This document shows, piece after piece, positions 53,937-64,000 of a stretch of DNA of 64,000 nucleotides. Position numbers and translations under genes: made by a program. Location: positions 1,054,001-1,118,000 of the forward strand of contig OZ037862.1 in the NCBI GenBank assembly GCA_964035575.1, written 5' to 3'. Each line of letters starts with the position of its first letter. Within the stretch, counting starts at the first letter, position 1. A model generated the notes under the pieces. It worked only from the letters and a program-made list of their open reading frames with translations. It was not told the origin of the DNA and made no database searches. Origin of the DNA: Rhynchopus sp. YZ270_cl-10 (lineage: Eukaryota; Euglenozoa; Diplonemea; Diplonemida; Diplonemidae).

Positions 53937-54991
53937 TTTTGACATTTATTGTTGACACTCCGGGGGTGTGGAAAACCTCAGCGCCCCAGAGTGTTATAAC
54001 GCACTATCAACGTCACCTTTTTTTAAGCTGACTAAGCACAGAGAGGCTTAGTGTCATTCTTTTCTTTTTCAATACCAGGTATTTTGCAATTTCAAAATTC
54101 TCTTTTTTTATTGGGAGGGGGGTTTTTTTTTTGTTCGTGTTTCCCCCGCATAATATACCGATAAAAGAATGTGCGGTATTTCTCTGGGTATTTTTTTGGG
54201 AGGGGATTATCAAGATAGTACAAAGAATTTCAGGTCAGGGGAACAGTAGGGAGCAGATGGGGGGGGGGGAAAAAGCATATTTCCCCCCCATTTTTCTTTT
54301 TCATTTTTTTTGCATCACGAAATAAGGAAAAAGGGTTCGGAGTGGAGGTGGTGTGTGTCTTGAGCATGAACATTGGGATATACCCCGGGTTTTTTTCTTC
54401 CCATAGATTGTGGTGACCTTCACGCACAGCTTGGTGTTCATATTTCAAGACTCTTCTTTTATTTGGTGACTGAGAGAGAGAGAGAGAGGCTTAGGATCAT
54501 CTTATAAACTTTTCTTTATTTTATTTTTACACCTTCGCATCACCTTCCAAAACCCCCCCCCTTTTTTTTTCTATTTTCCCCTAACCTCTCGAAACCCGTT
54601 TGTGATGACGGCTGCTCTCTGATGTGCCAAAAAAAAAAAGTTTCCCAACAAACCTTTCATACTTTTGTAGTCCGCCCGCCGGAGTACAGGCATTCCTTGG
54701 GTATGGTGATACCATTGGTCGAATCTGAGGCGTTCCGACACATTTCTCATAATCATTCCTCACCCTGGGCACCCAGTTGCGCTGTGCTGGTGTATCTTTT
54801 TTTTGGCCCATTTTTGGTGCATAACATGACCTCCTTTTTTGCCACTTGGCACAGCGCCACATTTGCAGACGCCTTTCTTATGCGAGAGAGCTTGAAGCAC
54901 TGTGCACTCTCTTTCACCCACATTGAGTGTATGCACACGCGATTCTCCCGTTGACTGCCAAGAGACGCCGCAGGACTCACACAACACTAAC
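53937..54991. other. Intergenic, with intron-like repeat modules
   Basis: A 3' module (53954-54025, ACTCCGGGGGTGTGG ... CGCACTATCAACGTCACC, T-tract, AAG) is followed at once by a 5' module CTGACTAAGC...GGCTTAGTGTCAT (54028-54056) and another GGTGACTGAGAGAG...GGCTTAGGATCAT at 54465-54500. On the minus strand 54760-55002 reads LVLCESCGVSWQ ... GVCKCGAVPSGKK, which looks partly protein-like and may belong with the minus-strand gene next to it; I could not join it in a clean model. Confidence 0.5.
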
Positions 54992-55467
54992 CTACCAACC
55001 AAATCTGCTCCCTACAGCGGTGTGGTGGTGCTGCTTTGCGCAGCAGTCCTCAGGGGTGAGCGCGTCACCCCTGCACTCCTCACAGGCATTACACCTGTGC
55101 CTTTCACAGAACTTTGGGTCATGATCGTAAGACACTTCTGTGGGGCAATAAGTATCATGATTCCAAGAGTCGCATCTCGCAGCATAGGTTCTTTGCAAAT
55201 GAAATTGACACATTCTGATGGGATGTGCAATCGACGGAAGCCATTGCGGCGCTGTCATCTCCTCGCCTTCTTCGCCTTCGTCTTCGTCTCTGTCGTAACG
55301 AATGCCCTTCAGCAGCGTTTCCAGACGACGCGTCCTGTCAGGGAGAACAAGGGCTGTTAGGACGAGGATCAGCTGTCATAGCAGAAGTGGCACCTGACAA
55401 CCCCCCTCAACCCAGTTGCCTTGAAAAGTGGGAACTCAGAGGAAATACGGTGTGTATAGCGTACCAT
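54992..55467 (-). CDS. Small Cys/His-rich protein, two exons, minus strand
   Basis: Exon 1 is 55467-55394 and exon 2 is 55334-54992 on the minus strand; the 59-nt intron opens GTGCCA and ends TGACAG. The frame closes exactly to 138 aa: MVRYTHRISSEFPLFKATG, then RRLETLLKGIRY, an acidic run (DRDEDEGEEGEE) and a Cys/His-rich end with CQFHLQRTYAARCDSWNHD, YCPTEV, FCERHRCNACEECRG and DCCAKQHHH. The C-x-x-H, C-x-x-H-x-C-x-x-C spacing suggests bound zinc. A polypyrimidine-AG (CCCCCTACAG) lies 18-27 nt before the ATG. No family recognised. It is the only likely minus-strand host gene here and sits head-to-head with the LamG gene, with about 160 bp between the two starts. Confidence 0.55.
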
Positions 55468-55625
55468 TTTGGTTTGTTTTGTAGGTAGATGCTGTAGGGG
55501 GTGGAGATCTAGTACAGGATGTGACAGCCAATAAAGGGAGGAATAGAGGATTCCCTTCCCACCACCACCACCTCAGGAAGGCAGCGAACACCCTCCACCC
55601 TTCCCCCCCTCCTGTCCCCTCCCTG

Positions 55626-58600
55626 ATGGATAGCAATGCGTTCTCATTCGGGGAGGCGGAGGCAGATGACGAAGAGCCAAAGATGGCGTCTAGCGTTGCC
55701 TCCGCCCCTTCGGTCGCAACCACTGCACCAGGTGTGCCGCATGGTCGCGACAGGTTTGAACACTGGAGCCACAAAGAGCTCGAGAAGCTCCGCCTCGACC
55801 GCGTCAAGACTGAGGCAAAAATGAAGCAGCTTGAAACGGAGCGAGTTAAGAAGGTGTGTCAACACGCCATAAATCTTCACCCCCCACCTCATTACAGGAC
55901 AAACTTCTCACCGGGAAGTCCGAATCGTTTGTCAAACAGTTTAAAGCGAAGATGTCCACTGACTCTGAGGTATCCCGCCCCACCTCCCCACCTCCCCCTC
56001 CTACCCTCCTCATTTTTACTTTTCTATTTTTTCCAGCGTTTTTTGGTGGCATCGTGCCTGAAAAATACCAGAATTTAATTTCTACGTTATCATCTCCTCA
56101 ACACCCACGACTGCTGTACGTCTGTTCAGTACCTCTGAAACACTACCTATATCCCTCTTCCCCCTTCAGGACCCACGTGTCTTCAGACGAAACGTTGATC
56201 TATTAGCTGAGGATGTTGCGTCTGCATTGAAAGAGCGTAAGAAGGTCGTGGTGATCGTGTACGGCCACCAGGATGTGGCAAAGGTGGAGACCGACCCTGC
56301 CGCAGAGTTTGTGCAGAGTATGTTGCAGTCGTTGCGGCAGCCGATCAATATGGCTGCGAGGCAGCATGAAATGCGTATTGAAAACGACGATAAAGCAGCG
56401 GAGCGTGCACGCCTCATCACCTTCGCAGAAGAGACAGAAAGAGACCAGCAACGGATACAAGCTGAAGAGGCCTCAGCCGATAAAAAAAGGGGGAAAACAA
56501 TAGGGAGGCAAACCTCAAGCTTCAAGAGGAAAAGCGAGACGCCGCGTGGTGTCGTGATCAAAGATGATCCGGCAGGGGATGGGCACATCCCCAAGCCACG
56601 AAGCGTGAAGCGGCTGTCCCTCATGCAAAGGCAGTCCATCTCGCAAGAGAACACTGAGATGAACAAAATCCTGCCCGCACCGCAGCTAGAGAAGGTGGAC
56701 CTCGAGCACCTCCGCAAGGTGCCCGTGGAGACAGAGCCCACACCCCCACCGAAGCTAGACCCGATCCTGTCGACAAAGTCGAGCTCGCGGAGGTCCCTCG
56801 TCGCACGTCCGTCAGTCGCGGGGAGTGCAAAGCGCTCCGCGTCAGTCAGTGGGGTAACATCGTTGAAGTATGTCAGATGATAGGATGATTTGTAGTGTTT
56901 TGATCTCGTCTTTGGAAGTTGCAAAAAATATATTCCTTCTTTTTACAGCAAAAACGGGAAAAAGGGTGTGCTCTCGTGTGTCCATTTCAATGGAACGAAC
57001 TCTTTTGTAAAGCTTCCGCAACTTCCGGGGCTGGCGCCGTGGGTATGTCATTTTGTTTCTTCTTTCTTCTTGCTTTCTTCAATGAAGCAGCCTATGGGGA
57101 AGTATACATTACTTTCTCTAGAACCATTGACAAATGATGCTCGAAAATCCTGTCAATATCGGCACTTTTGGCAACCCCAACAAATACTTTTTTCCAGCCC
57201 GCCAATGAACGAGGCGTTTGCACTCTCAACTTCTCTTTTCTTTCTTCAGATAAACTCATGCGACATCGACTTTTGGATCAAAACCGACGAACGTGAACGT
57301 CCCATGACAGTTCTCTGGATAGGCGACTCTGACACCGCCGTTGCGACCCTTTCTATCACCCTCAACGAGAACCACAAACAGGAGCCTGCGAGCGGCGTCA
57401 CCACCTTTTACCTTCGCGACCAATCGTCGAATGTGTTTTGTGCAACGACACACGAAATCAACACCGACGGACGGTGGCGGCATGTGTGCTTCAGCATTGA
57501 ATCTTTGAAGGAGAACCTCGTGCATCTGAACGTGGATGGGGTTGATGTGCGGATGACCATTAAGATGGCGGAGTCGCCACAGTTCTTTCCTTCGTGGCAA
57601 CAGAACAGCTTGGTGGGCATGGAAGGGCACGGTCTCCTCGGTGCGACCCCAGGAGAGCAAGGCTCGAAGTACCTCGTGGGTGCGATGATGGACCTCCGCA
57701 TCGCATCCTTCGAGAGCAAGTCCACGCTGCGTTCTCATTGGGAGCTCACAGAGCCGAACGCAGCAGACTCGCCCGCATCCTCCCTGCAGGACACACTAGG
57801 CGGCCTGCCCGCTGAGGTGCACAACCCACAGTACAAGCTGGAGGAGTTCCCACAGACCTCGCTGTTTTTTAATGGAAAGTCCACGCACGTCAATTTAGGT
57901 ATACAGTTCTCTTCACACCTCCTCTCCACCCCCCCCCTCAAAACTGCTCGATATGTTTGCAATCATACGCTCTGCGTACCTTCTTCCGTCAAAAACCTTT
58001 CAACATTTGAGTTGCAATAGATCTTTATCACCAATGTAAAGTAATTTGTCGATGCAAAAAATAACAACAACCACAGGAACGCTCTCCGCCTTCGGCGAGG
58101 TGATGGGCACCTCCTCTCGTGTAGAGGTCTGGATGCGCTCCTCCTCAGATTCGGTTATGTCTCTGCTGAAGGTGACCGACTCCTCACAGAAGCATGAGGT
58201 CTACGGCATCGACCTCAACACTGCCCCAGGGGGCGGCCATATGAAGGGGTGCGCGCTCTTCACCTTACGTGATGCAACAGGGGTGGAGCTGATTGCCTCA
58301 CAAGCCTCTCATGATCTTTGCGACGATAAATGGCATGAGCTCGTCTGGGAAGTCCACAAAGGCAACACTTTTACCGTAAAAATCGACGGTTTTACAGCAG
58401 ATCTCGACTATCATACACAACCCAGGGAAGGCCCTGCCAGCTTCATTCCATTTTCCCAATGGGTTTCCCTTGGTGCACACAACAACCGAGGGGTGCTGCA
58501 AAACCATTACCGTGGGTTCATCCGAAACCTAAAAATTAGTTGCGCGGATTTTGAAAGCCCACATTCTGGTGCGGTGATGACGCTGTTGGAGCTTGCGATT

Positions 58601-61600
58601 GACGAAGGATCAGGGTCGACTGTCACAATGGATCGAACCGGGTCAGGAAACAATGGTATTGTATATGACAAAGGGACGAAAAAGAAGTGGGCAACATGGT
58701 TGTATGTGGACCTGCCGGAATCGATGTCCGGGGAGTCGAACGATTTTGCGGAAATGGGGTCGCATGCGAACAACAAGGTGGAGCTCGCATCGGTGGCGGT
58801 GGCGCAGATCTCCAATAAGAAGGGGCTTTTTCAAGAAAAGGTGATAGATCTTACTGATGGAATCTCTGAAATCGCATTCACCCGAGAACACATTGATATT
58901 TACCGCAAACAAGGCGCAGAGGATTCCGAAAAGACAAAACAAATTCTCCACAAAATCCCTCCAACCTGCTTCGTGAACATCCCACACCATGACCTAGCTC
59001 TCCAGGTCTACGATACGTGCTCCACTCACAGCAAACGCGAAGACCTAAAATACGCTTCCATCGTTCATACACTCAAAATGGGGGACGGACTATGCGAGGT
59101 GTTCGACCTAAAAGGGTTCTGCCCTCGAACCCGATCTGTCTGGGATGGGTCTCGAGACGAATGGGTCGAACCCTTTCATATGATGAATTCCGAAGAAAAA
59201 CACCTTTTCTTTGCTAACAAAAAGGCACGCCTAACAGAGAAAGCGCTACTAAAATTTGGACGATCCCCAAGAATCTTCAAAAATGCGAAGCAAAAACTGG
59301 ATGGTGTAGGGTTTAAGGAGAGCTTTGCGGGGACGCTTTTGGAGGGGAGTTTGTGTGCTGGACCGGAAACCTGTTTGTATTTTCTTTGCGTTGAAAGCTC
59401 GAATGTTTCAGAAGATGCGAGATTAGCTGCAAAATGCTTTGTTGAAGGGCAGAAATTGAGTACTCAACACTATGCCGCTATTGTAATGCAAAAGGCGGTT
59501 CGGGTGTGGCTAGCGAAAAGGAAACATAAAAATGCGGCATGCAAGAAGGATCAAATGATCAAACTTCGGGAACACAAAAAACTCCTTCGCGAAACCGAAC
59601 CCGATGTCGTCTGTATCAGAGAACACAAAATCGCCTTTTTGATTCTCGCCATTTCCATGAAAGATACAAGAATGGCTAGTCTGACCCATCTCAGGCATCA
59701 TGCAAACTCAATGCAACGGCACCTAACAAACCAAGGATGGGAGGTGCGAATTTCAGAAGGATCGCATAGTACCATCCGCAATATCGATCTCGAAATGAAA
59801 AAGCTTCGTACCCTCATTTCTGGCAAAGAACACACGGTTTTAGTCCATTTTATTGGATATGCGGCGCGGGATAGACCGTATCATTCTTGGGTGACGAGAG
59901 AAGAAATTTCAACTTTATTGCAGAATTTTGAAGCGCCTCAAAGAGAAGCGGTAGAGAAGGCGGAGAATTTTGATAGAAATATTTTGATTACAGAGCAGAT
60001 GGAAGATATGATGGATGCAGAGGCAGCGGAGGAGATGCGGTTACAGGAGGAAAGGGAGGTCGCGGAGGCGGAAGAAAAAAAGAAGAAAAAATCGAAGGGG
60101 GGTGGGGATTGGGTGATGTCTACATCGAAGAAGGTGGATGTTGTGACGCTTCCCCCGATTGCTTCTCCAAGGAATTCTTCTCCACGCGCCTCTCCACGAA
60201 AAAAATCTGCACAACGCGAAGAAGCGCTTCTCCGTGCAGAAGAAGGACGTCGATCGCGGACTCCCCTACCATGCATTCCGTCTGCGACACCGGATGTCTC
60301 CCATATTCCTGCAGTTCCAACATGGTCGCCAGAACCTCACACTTACCTCCTCCTTGCCACAACACCTCTCGAAGTTTCCGCAGAAAACACTTTATCAGTA
60401 GAATCGCTCCTCTCACTCCAAGAATCCGAGCTTGGCGTCCAATGTATAATCTCTGCTGAATGTTACGCAGCCCCTGGAAGCGATTCAGAAGGATTCTGTT
60501 TTTTACATTCATCCACCGGAGAATACAACGAATGGCACGGCGATGCGTCCTGCCAATTTTTTGGGCATTATTTATCAAAATGCTTTAGTGGCTGTTACGG
60601 CGCCGTCTCTATCAAACCTCTCTTAAAATCTGAAGAACGGAAACGGCTGGATGCAGAACGCTACGAAATGTTCTGTGAAGCGCGAGAAGAAGCGGCTGAA
60701 AATGGTACCACCCTTCCTGTAAACCCGGTGTCCGAAAAGGGGGTTTCGTTTGCGTCGTGTCGGGCGTATTTATTAGATAAAATGCAGAAACGATCGATGA
60801 AGGTGAAGAAACATACTCCAGCATCGTGCGAATATGTCGGTGACATGGTGATATCGGACTATGTAGCTACGTTTGATAAGGATGCGAACAAAATCCGCCC
60901 CTCCGGTGGCGTGCTGTCTCTCTCCTTCAACGAAGAAGCGACGTCGGACCACAACTCCAGCAGCCTCCGCGATAAAATCATAGAAGTCCTAAACGCTTCC
61001 TTTGGCAGTGTAAAACCACGACCCTACAACATGGCATCTGCTTCATTGGTCTTAACCTTCGACGACCACATCTCTCGCGCAACTCCGCCGTACACCTTCC
61101 CTTCAGACTGGGAAGAATACATCAAAAGGGTGACCGGAGAAAACGATGTCAAATACGCAGTTCGCGCCAGCGATGTTTCCACGGAGTTTGAACTGCAGAT
61201 GTGGTGTGCCGATGTTGAGAAGTCGCGGAATCTGATTGACGAATTTTCGGTTAAATATCGGGGCAACGTAAATATGGAGTTGAGACCATCGGTGATCCCT
61301 TCACAGATTTGCTTTGTACCTTCTAGGCTGGCTATGGTGCGTCATTTTGGGTTTGAAACGGATTTTTCGACGACACAACGTATAAAAAAATGCTTCATGA
61401 GCGGCAACCTCACGCGTCTCATCGATAGTGGTCGTCTCCCCGCAAGGGTAACAGGCTTTCACGTTGCATCACCAGAGGAGTTCAATCATATGTCCACACT
61501 CCATGCAAAAGAGGTTTCCGACAAAAAGGCAGCAGTTCAATACAAACTCGACAACCCAACGGACGAAAACGAAATCCGCCAAAAATCTATCGCAAAAAAG

Positions 61601-61630
61601 CGGAAATCGTTGATGAGTGGAATGTTTTAA
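55626..61630 (+). CDS. LamG x2 - IQ-like - caspase-like multidomain protein, six exons
   Basis: Exons 55626-55853, 55898-55969, 56170-56867, 56949-57042, 57250-57898 and 58077-61630; introns of 44, 200, 81, 207 and 178 nt; the frame closes at 1764 aa. Start: ATG 55626 (an in-frame ATG at 55521 is possible but reads through UTR-like sequence). Residues 1-330 are charged and coiled-coil-like. Two LamG/concanavalin-like domains follow (about 340-560 with FNGTNSFVKLPQL and GRWRHVCFSIE; about 572-770 with FFNGKSTHVNLG and DKWHELVWEV). An IQ-like helix IVMQKAVRVWLAKRKH is near 1047. From about 1099 a caspase-like fold is suggested: IAFLILAISM, a region like the N-terminal helix (LRHHANSMQRHLTNQGWEV), VLVHFIGYAARD where active enzymes have GHG, then after a Lys/Glu-rich insertion IISAECYAAPG where they have D-x-C. 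The absent His (Y1175) predicts an inactive protease. No signal peptide or membrane segment, so intracellular. Confidence 0.75.
57195..57249 (+). repeat. Dispersed-repeat 3' module serving as an intron 3' end
   Basis: CCGCCAATGAACGAGGCGTT, TGCACTCTCAACTTCTCTTT and TTCTTCAG form the last 55 nt of the LamG gene intron at 57043-57249. They match the intergenic modules at 48560-48623 and 32305-32345. Confidence 0.75.
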
Positions 61631-61993
61631 AGAGGGGTTCGTAGGGTACTTATGTTTTCATCTAGTGGGGGTGGGTGCAAAGAGAGTGCAGAAAAAAAGT
61701 ACGGCATCTTGTTTACACAAGGTGTTTCGATCGGAGAAGGGGATGACCGCGCTGGGGGTTGTGAAATGAAGCCGTTCCCACGCTTCTGATTCTTTATTAT
61801 TTTCTTGTTGTTTTTTTTGTTAACACCCCACATTCTCAGAAGATGCACCTCAGGGGTTCGGATAAAAAAACTGGACTCGGTTTTGAGGCTCAATGGGGTT
61901 CAATAACCTGCGGAGAAACCAATATCCGCCAAATCGGTGAATTATTGCACTTTTCAACTTTCCCTTTTTTTTTTTTTTTTTGTACATTCGTTA

Positions 61994-62388
61994 GGGGAGC
62001 CTATACCGGTAATTTTGGCTCCTTTTGATTTTAAATTGAAATTTCTAAGTCTTTTTTGACCTACGACCCCGGCAATGCATTTTTTGGGACTCTGTGGACT
62101 CAAATGAGCAAAAATTTAAACAAAATGCTGCCCGTTGGCACATTTAAACGCACATTTTGTTGAAAATTGTCATTTTACGCTGGATTTGCCTTTGCCATTT
62201 TCAGTTTTTTTGCAGATTTTTTTCAAAAAAAAAAATTGAAGAAAAAAGGCTCAAAAGTGCCTGAAACCCGGCGGAAAGTGATTTTTGGTGAGGTATATAG
62301 GGTAGTTTCATCTATTTTTGGGTTTTTTTGCCGAAAGGCGCCAAATTTTCCGAGCCAAATGAAGGAATAGCCGGTGCATAGGCTCCCC
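61994..62388. mobile_element. Non-autonomous TIR element, 395 bp, with perfect 11-bp target-site duplication
   Basis: Termini GGGGAGCCTATACCGG and CCGGTGCATAGGCTCCCC are inverted repeats with a 2-nt difference. TACATTCGTTA flanks both sides (61983-61993 and 62389-62399). The inside is A/T-rich without coding capacity. The 9-11 bp duplication would suit a Mutator-like family, but the termini are not ones I can assign. The element landed beside the T-tract of an intron-like repeat. Confidence 0.9.
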
Positions 62389-62481
62389 TACATTCGTTAC
62401 CTTATTGTTCCAATCCTTTTTTCCCAAACACCAAAACCCCGAACCCCCCTCTCCCCTCAGTGATGCAGGAATCCAGGGTCC

Positions 62482-62565
62482 CAAACAAAAAAACCCAAAA
62501 AACCCAAAAAAACCAAAAAAACCCATAAAAACCCAAAAAAACCCATAAAAACCCAAAAAAACCCA
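62482..62565. repeat. A/C-rich tandem repeat (AAAACCC-type)
   Basis: Imperfect AAAAACCCATAAAAACCCAA repeats of about 14 bp. A second block with the same word lies at 63610-63697. Confidence 0.9.
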
Positions 62566-63609
62566 CCGCATTATATTTTGCTTTTGGGGCGTGGAGTGTG
62601 ATTTTTTTTGCTCAAAACATCGCAAATATGAATTTTCGGAGCGATCTGAAAAAATTGCGGGGTCGGACATTTTTTTTGGTGGAGTTTAACCACCTAAAAT
62701 TGACTTCTAAGTCAGACGTTTCTTTTCGGTTTCTGAAGAATTTTAGTGTCATGAGTTTACGTGTATAAACCTTCTGTTACGTGTGCACCTACAGCTACAA
62801 CAGGCGTTTTCACCTGGAGTTTCACCTCTTTTGGTGGGTTTTTTGAGTCCATACCCAGGTAGGGATTCCGGTGTCAGAACCATGGGTGGTTCCACTGCAG
62901 TACCACGTAACCCACGTTTAAACCCCAAAAACCCCCGGTGGCACCATCTTCTCGGTGAGCAATGAGTGTGACCCGCGCGTGCTCCTTTCGTCACGCAAAC
63001 CAAAAAGCGGTGCAATGTTGTGAATTTTTTTAAAGATTTTGTGCGTTTTCCTGATTTTCGTACATTTTGTTGCGTTTTGGGTTGTGGTATTGTAGACTTT
63101 TGTGTAGATTTCGTGGGTTTTTTCGTTTTTTTCTTTGTAAATTTGGGTCACCGCCTAAAACACCAAAAATGCAGGTTAGTACCGCAATGAGGCAGAATAG
63201 TGGCGATACACATTGTTGTCCTTTACCGTGGGTGTCCAAAGACACACTCTTTTTTTGGCTGAAAATGGAGGGTGCGTGCTGGGCAGCTTCACTGCCCACA
63301 TTAATACAGTAAAACTGGCTGGTGCCTATGTATGAACTGGTTTTTCAGGTCAAAAATGGCCTGAAAAAGTGGTGTTTTTGGGGTCTGGTACCTGTGTGTG
63401 ACCATACCACAGGTGGTATGATGAGTGATCTGACCATATTCTCCAGGTATAACAAACACCCAAAAAACCAATTGGCGAAGGAATTTTGCACTTTTGACCA
63501 CCACAGATTGCATGTTTTCCAAGGCATTTTTTCTATGCACTTGTGTGTGCTGGGAAGCATGCAGCCAGTGTTAAAAATTCACGAATACCCTACCGAAAAC
63601 CAGAAAGTC

Positions 63610-63697
63610 AAAAAACCCATAAAAACCCGAAAAAACTGGTTTTGAAAAAACCCAAAAAAACCCATAAAAACCCAAAAAAACCCGCAAAAAAACCCAC
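63610..63697. repeat. A/C-rich tandem repeat (AAAACCC-type), second block
   Basis: AAAAACCCATAAAAACCC units again, about 1.05 kb after the first block. It resembles but is not a (CCCTAA)n telomere repeat. Confidence 0.9.
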
Positions 63698-63835
63698 CTT
63701 GCATCACTGTCTCCCCTCCCTCTCCCCTCCCTCTCCCCTCCCTCTCCCTCTTCACTTCCATCTCTTCACCTATCTTCCTAGACACACCTCCAACCTACAG
63801 AAGACACCCTCATAGGGTGGAGTGGACATTTTTTG

Positions 63836-64000
63836 ATGTCAGTTACACAACCCACAAGGTTCAGAAGGTTCAAACGAAAGCGGCCTTCACGGAGTAGAAG
63901 TGGTTCTCCCTCAGCAGGCTTCACAGAGGCGCTCTCTGTGGATGAGCTGCAACGGGTGTTTGATTGGCTGACCCAGCGTGATGTGGCATTGCTCTGTGGT
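63836..64000 (+). CDS. F-box protein, 5' end (runs off the window)
   Basis: 55 codons from ATG 63836 to the window end, open throughout. A basic Ser/Arg-rich start (RFRRFKRKRPSRSRSGSPS) is followed by LSVDELQRVFDWLTQRDVAL, which fits the F-box pattern (L-x-x-E-L-x-x-V-F-x-x-L-x-x-x-D-L) used to bind Skp1 in SCF ubiquitin ligases. A pyrimidine-rich tract and CCTACAG end 35 nt upstream. The substrate-binding part lies outside the window. Confidence 0.65.
   Translation, partial: MSVTQPTRFRRFKRKRPSRSRSGSPSAGFTEALSVDELQRVFDWLTQRDVALLCG

Larger units (their letters stand above)
61631..63835. other. Intergenic before the F-box gene
   Basis: No gene. From left: 3' flank of the LamG gene, an intron-like module (61910-61980) running into a T-tract, the TIR element at 61994-62388, A/C-rich tandem repeats, a stretch 62740-63560 with several small hairpins (for example TTTTTCAGG...CCTGAAAAA at 63342-63369 and ACCATACCAC...GTGGTATG at 63401-63419), and a CCTCTCCCCTCC tract (about 63710-63755) before the next gene. 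Confidence 0.55.

Noticed and set aside
62482-63697. AAAACCC repeats as interstitial telomere
   Set aside because: The unit is irregular and A-rich (AAAAACCCATAAAAACCC), not a telomere hexamer or heptamer.

Overview
The window is nuclear DNA of a eukaryote, most likely a free-living heterotrophic protist. The signs are spliceosomal GT-AG introns (44 to 256 nt, mostly opening GTATGT), long T-rich and poly-T spacers, many small inverted-repeat elements, and eukaryote-type proteins (SANT/Myb, PDZ, CCCH zinc finger, Syo1/HEATR3-like, LamG, F-box). Almost all genes lie on the + strand, and several start codons sit 15 to 80 nt behind a polypyrimidine-AG. That would suit a euglenozoan-like (for example diplonemid) gene organisation, but no spliced-leader sequence was found, so the lineage stays open.

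Region 1 (1-907): the 3' end of an unidentified gene, perhaps an exosome RNase PH-type subunit, then unique DNA with a TG microsatellite. Region 2 (908-28902): a head-to-tail array of five copies of a ~5.63 kb unit. Each unit carries gene A (249-aa secreted, 12-cysteine protein of unknown family) and gene B (710-aa secreted enzyme: AA10 LPMO, CBM1-like module, GH18 chitinase, C-terminal cystine-knot-like module, joined by Pro/Thr/Val linkers). All five copies encode identical proteins. The only difference I found between units is the length of one C-tract (18 to 20 C, with one extra T in unit 4). The array looks like a recently amplified or continuously homogenised chitin-attack cassette in which gene A is a co-amplified partner of unknown job.

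Region 3 (29136-41421): three single-copy genes: a SANT/Myb protein with two introns, a two-PDZ protein with a repeated H-x-Y-x-x-L motif, and a glutamine-rich CCCH protein. The spacers hold three short inverted-repeat elements. Region 4 (41422-51407): about 10 kb without a confident host gene. It holds a 2.2 kb element with ~270 bp terminal inverted repeats, a CATG-rich foldback element, direct repeats, a 260 bp tandem duplication and a TIR element containing a coding-like minus-strand segment. Region 5 (51408-61630): a Syo1/HEATR3-like gene with four exons, a small minus-strand two-exon Cys/His-rich gene, and a six-exon 1764-aa gene with two LamG-like domains, an IQ-like motif and a caspase-like domain that seems to have lost its catalytic histidine. 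Region 6 (61631-64000): a 395 bp inverted-repeat element with an 11-bp target-site duplication, A/C-rich tandem repeats, and the 5' end of an F-box gene.

Short dispersed repeat families recur in the spacers and twice inside introns. One has a 3' end that looks like an intron 3' splice region, so introner-like behaviour is worth testing.
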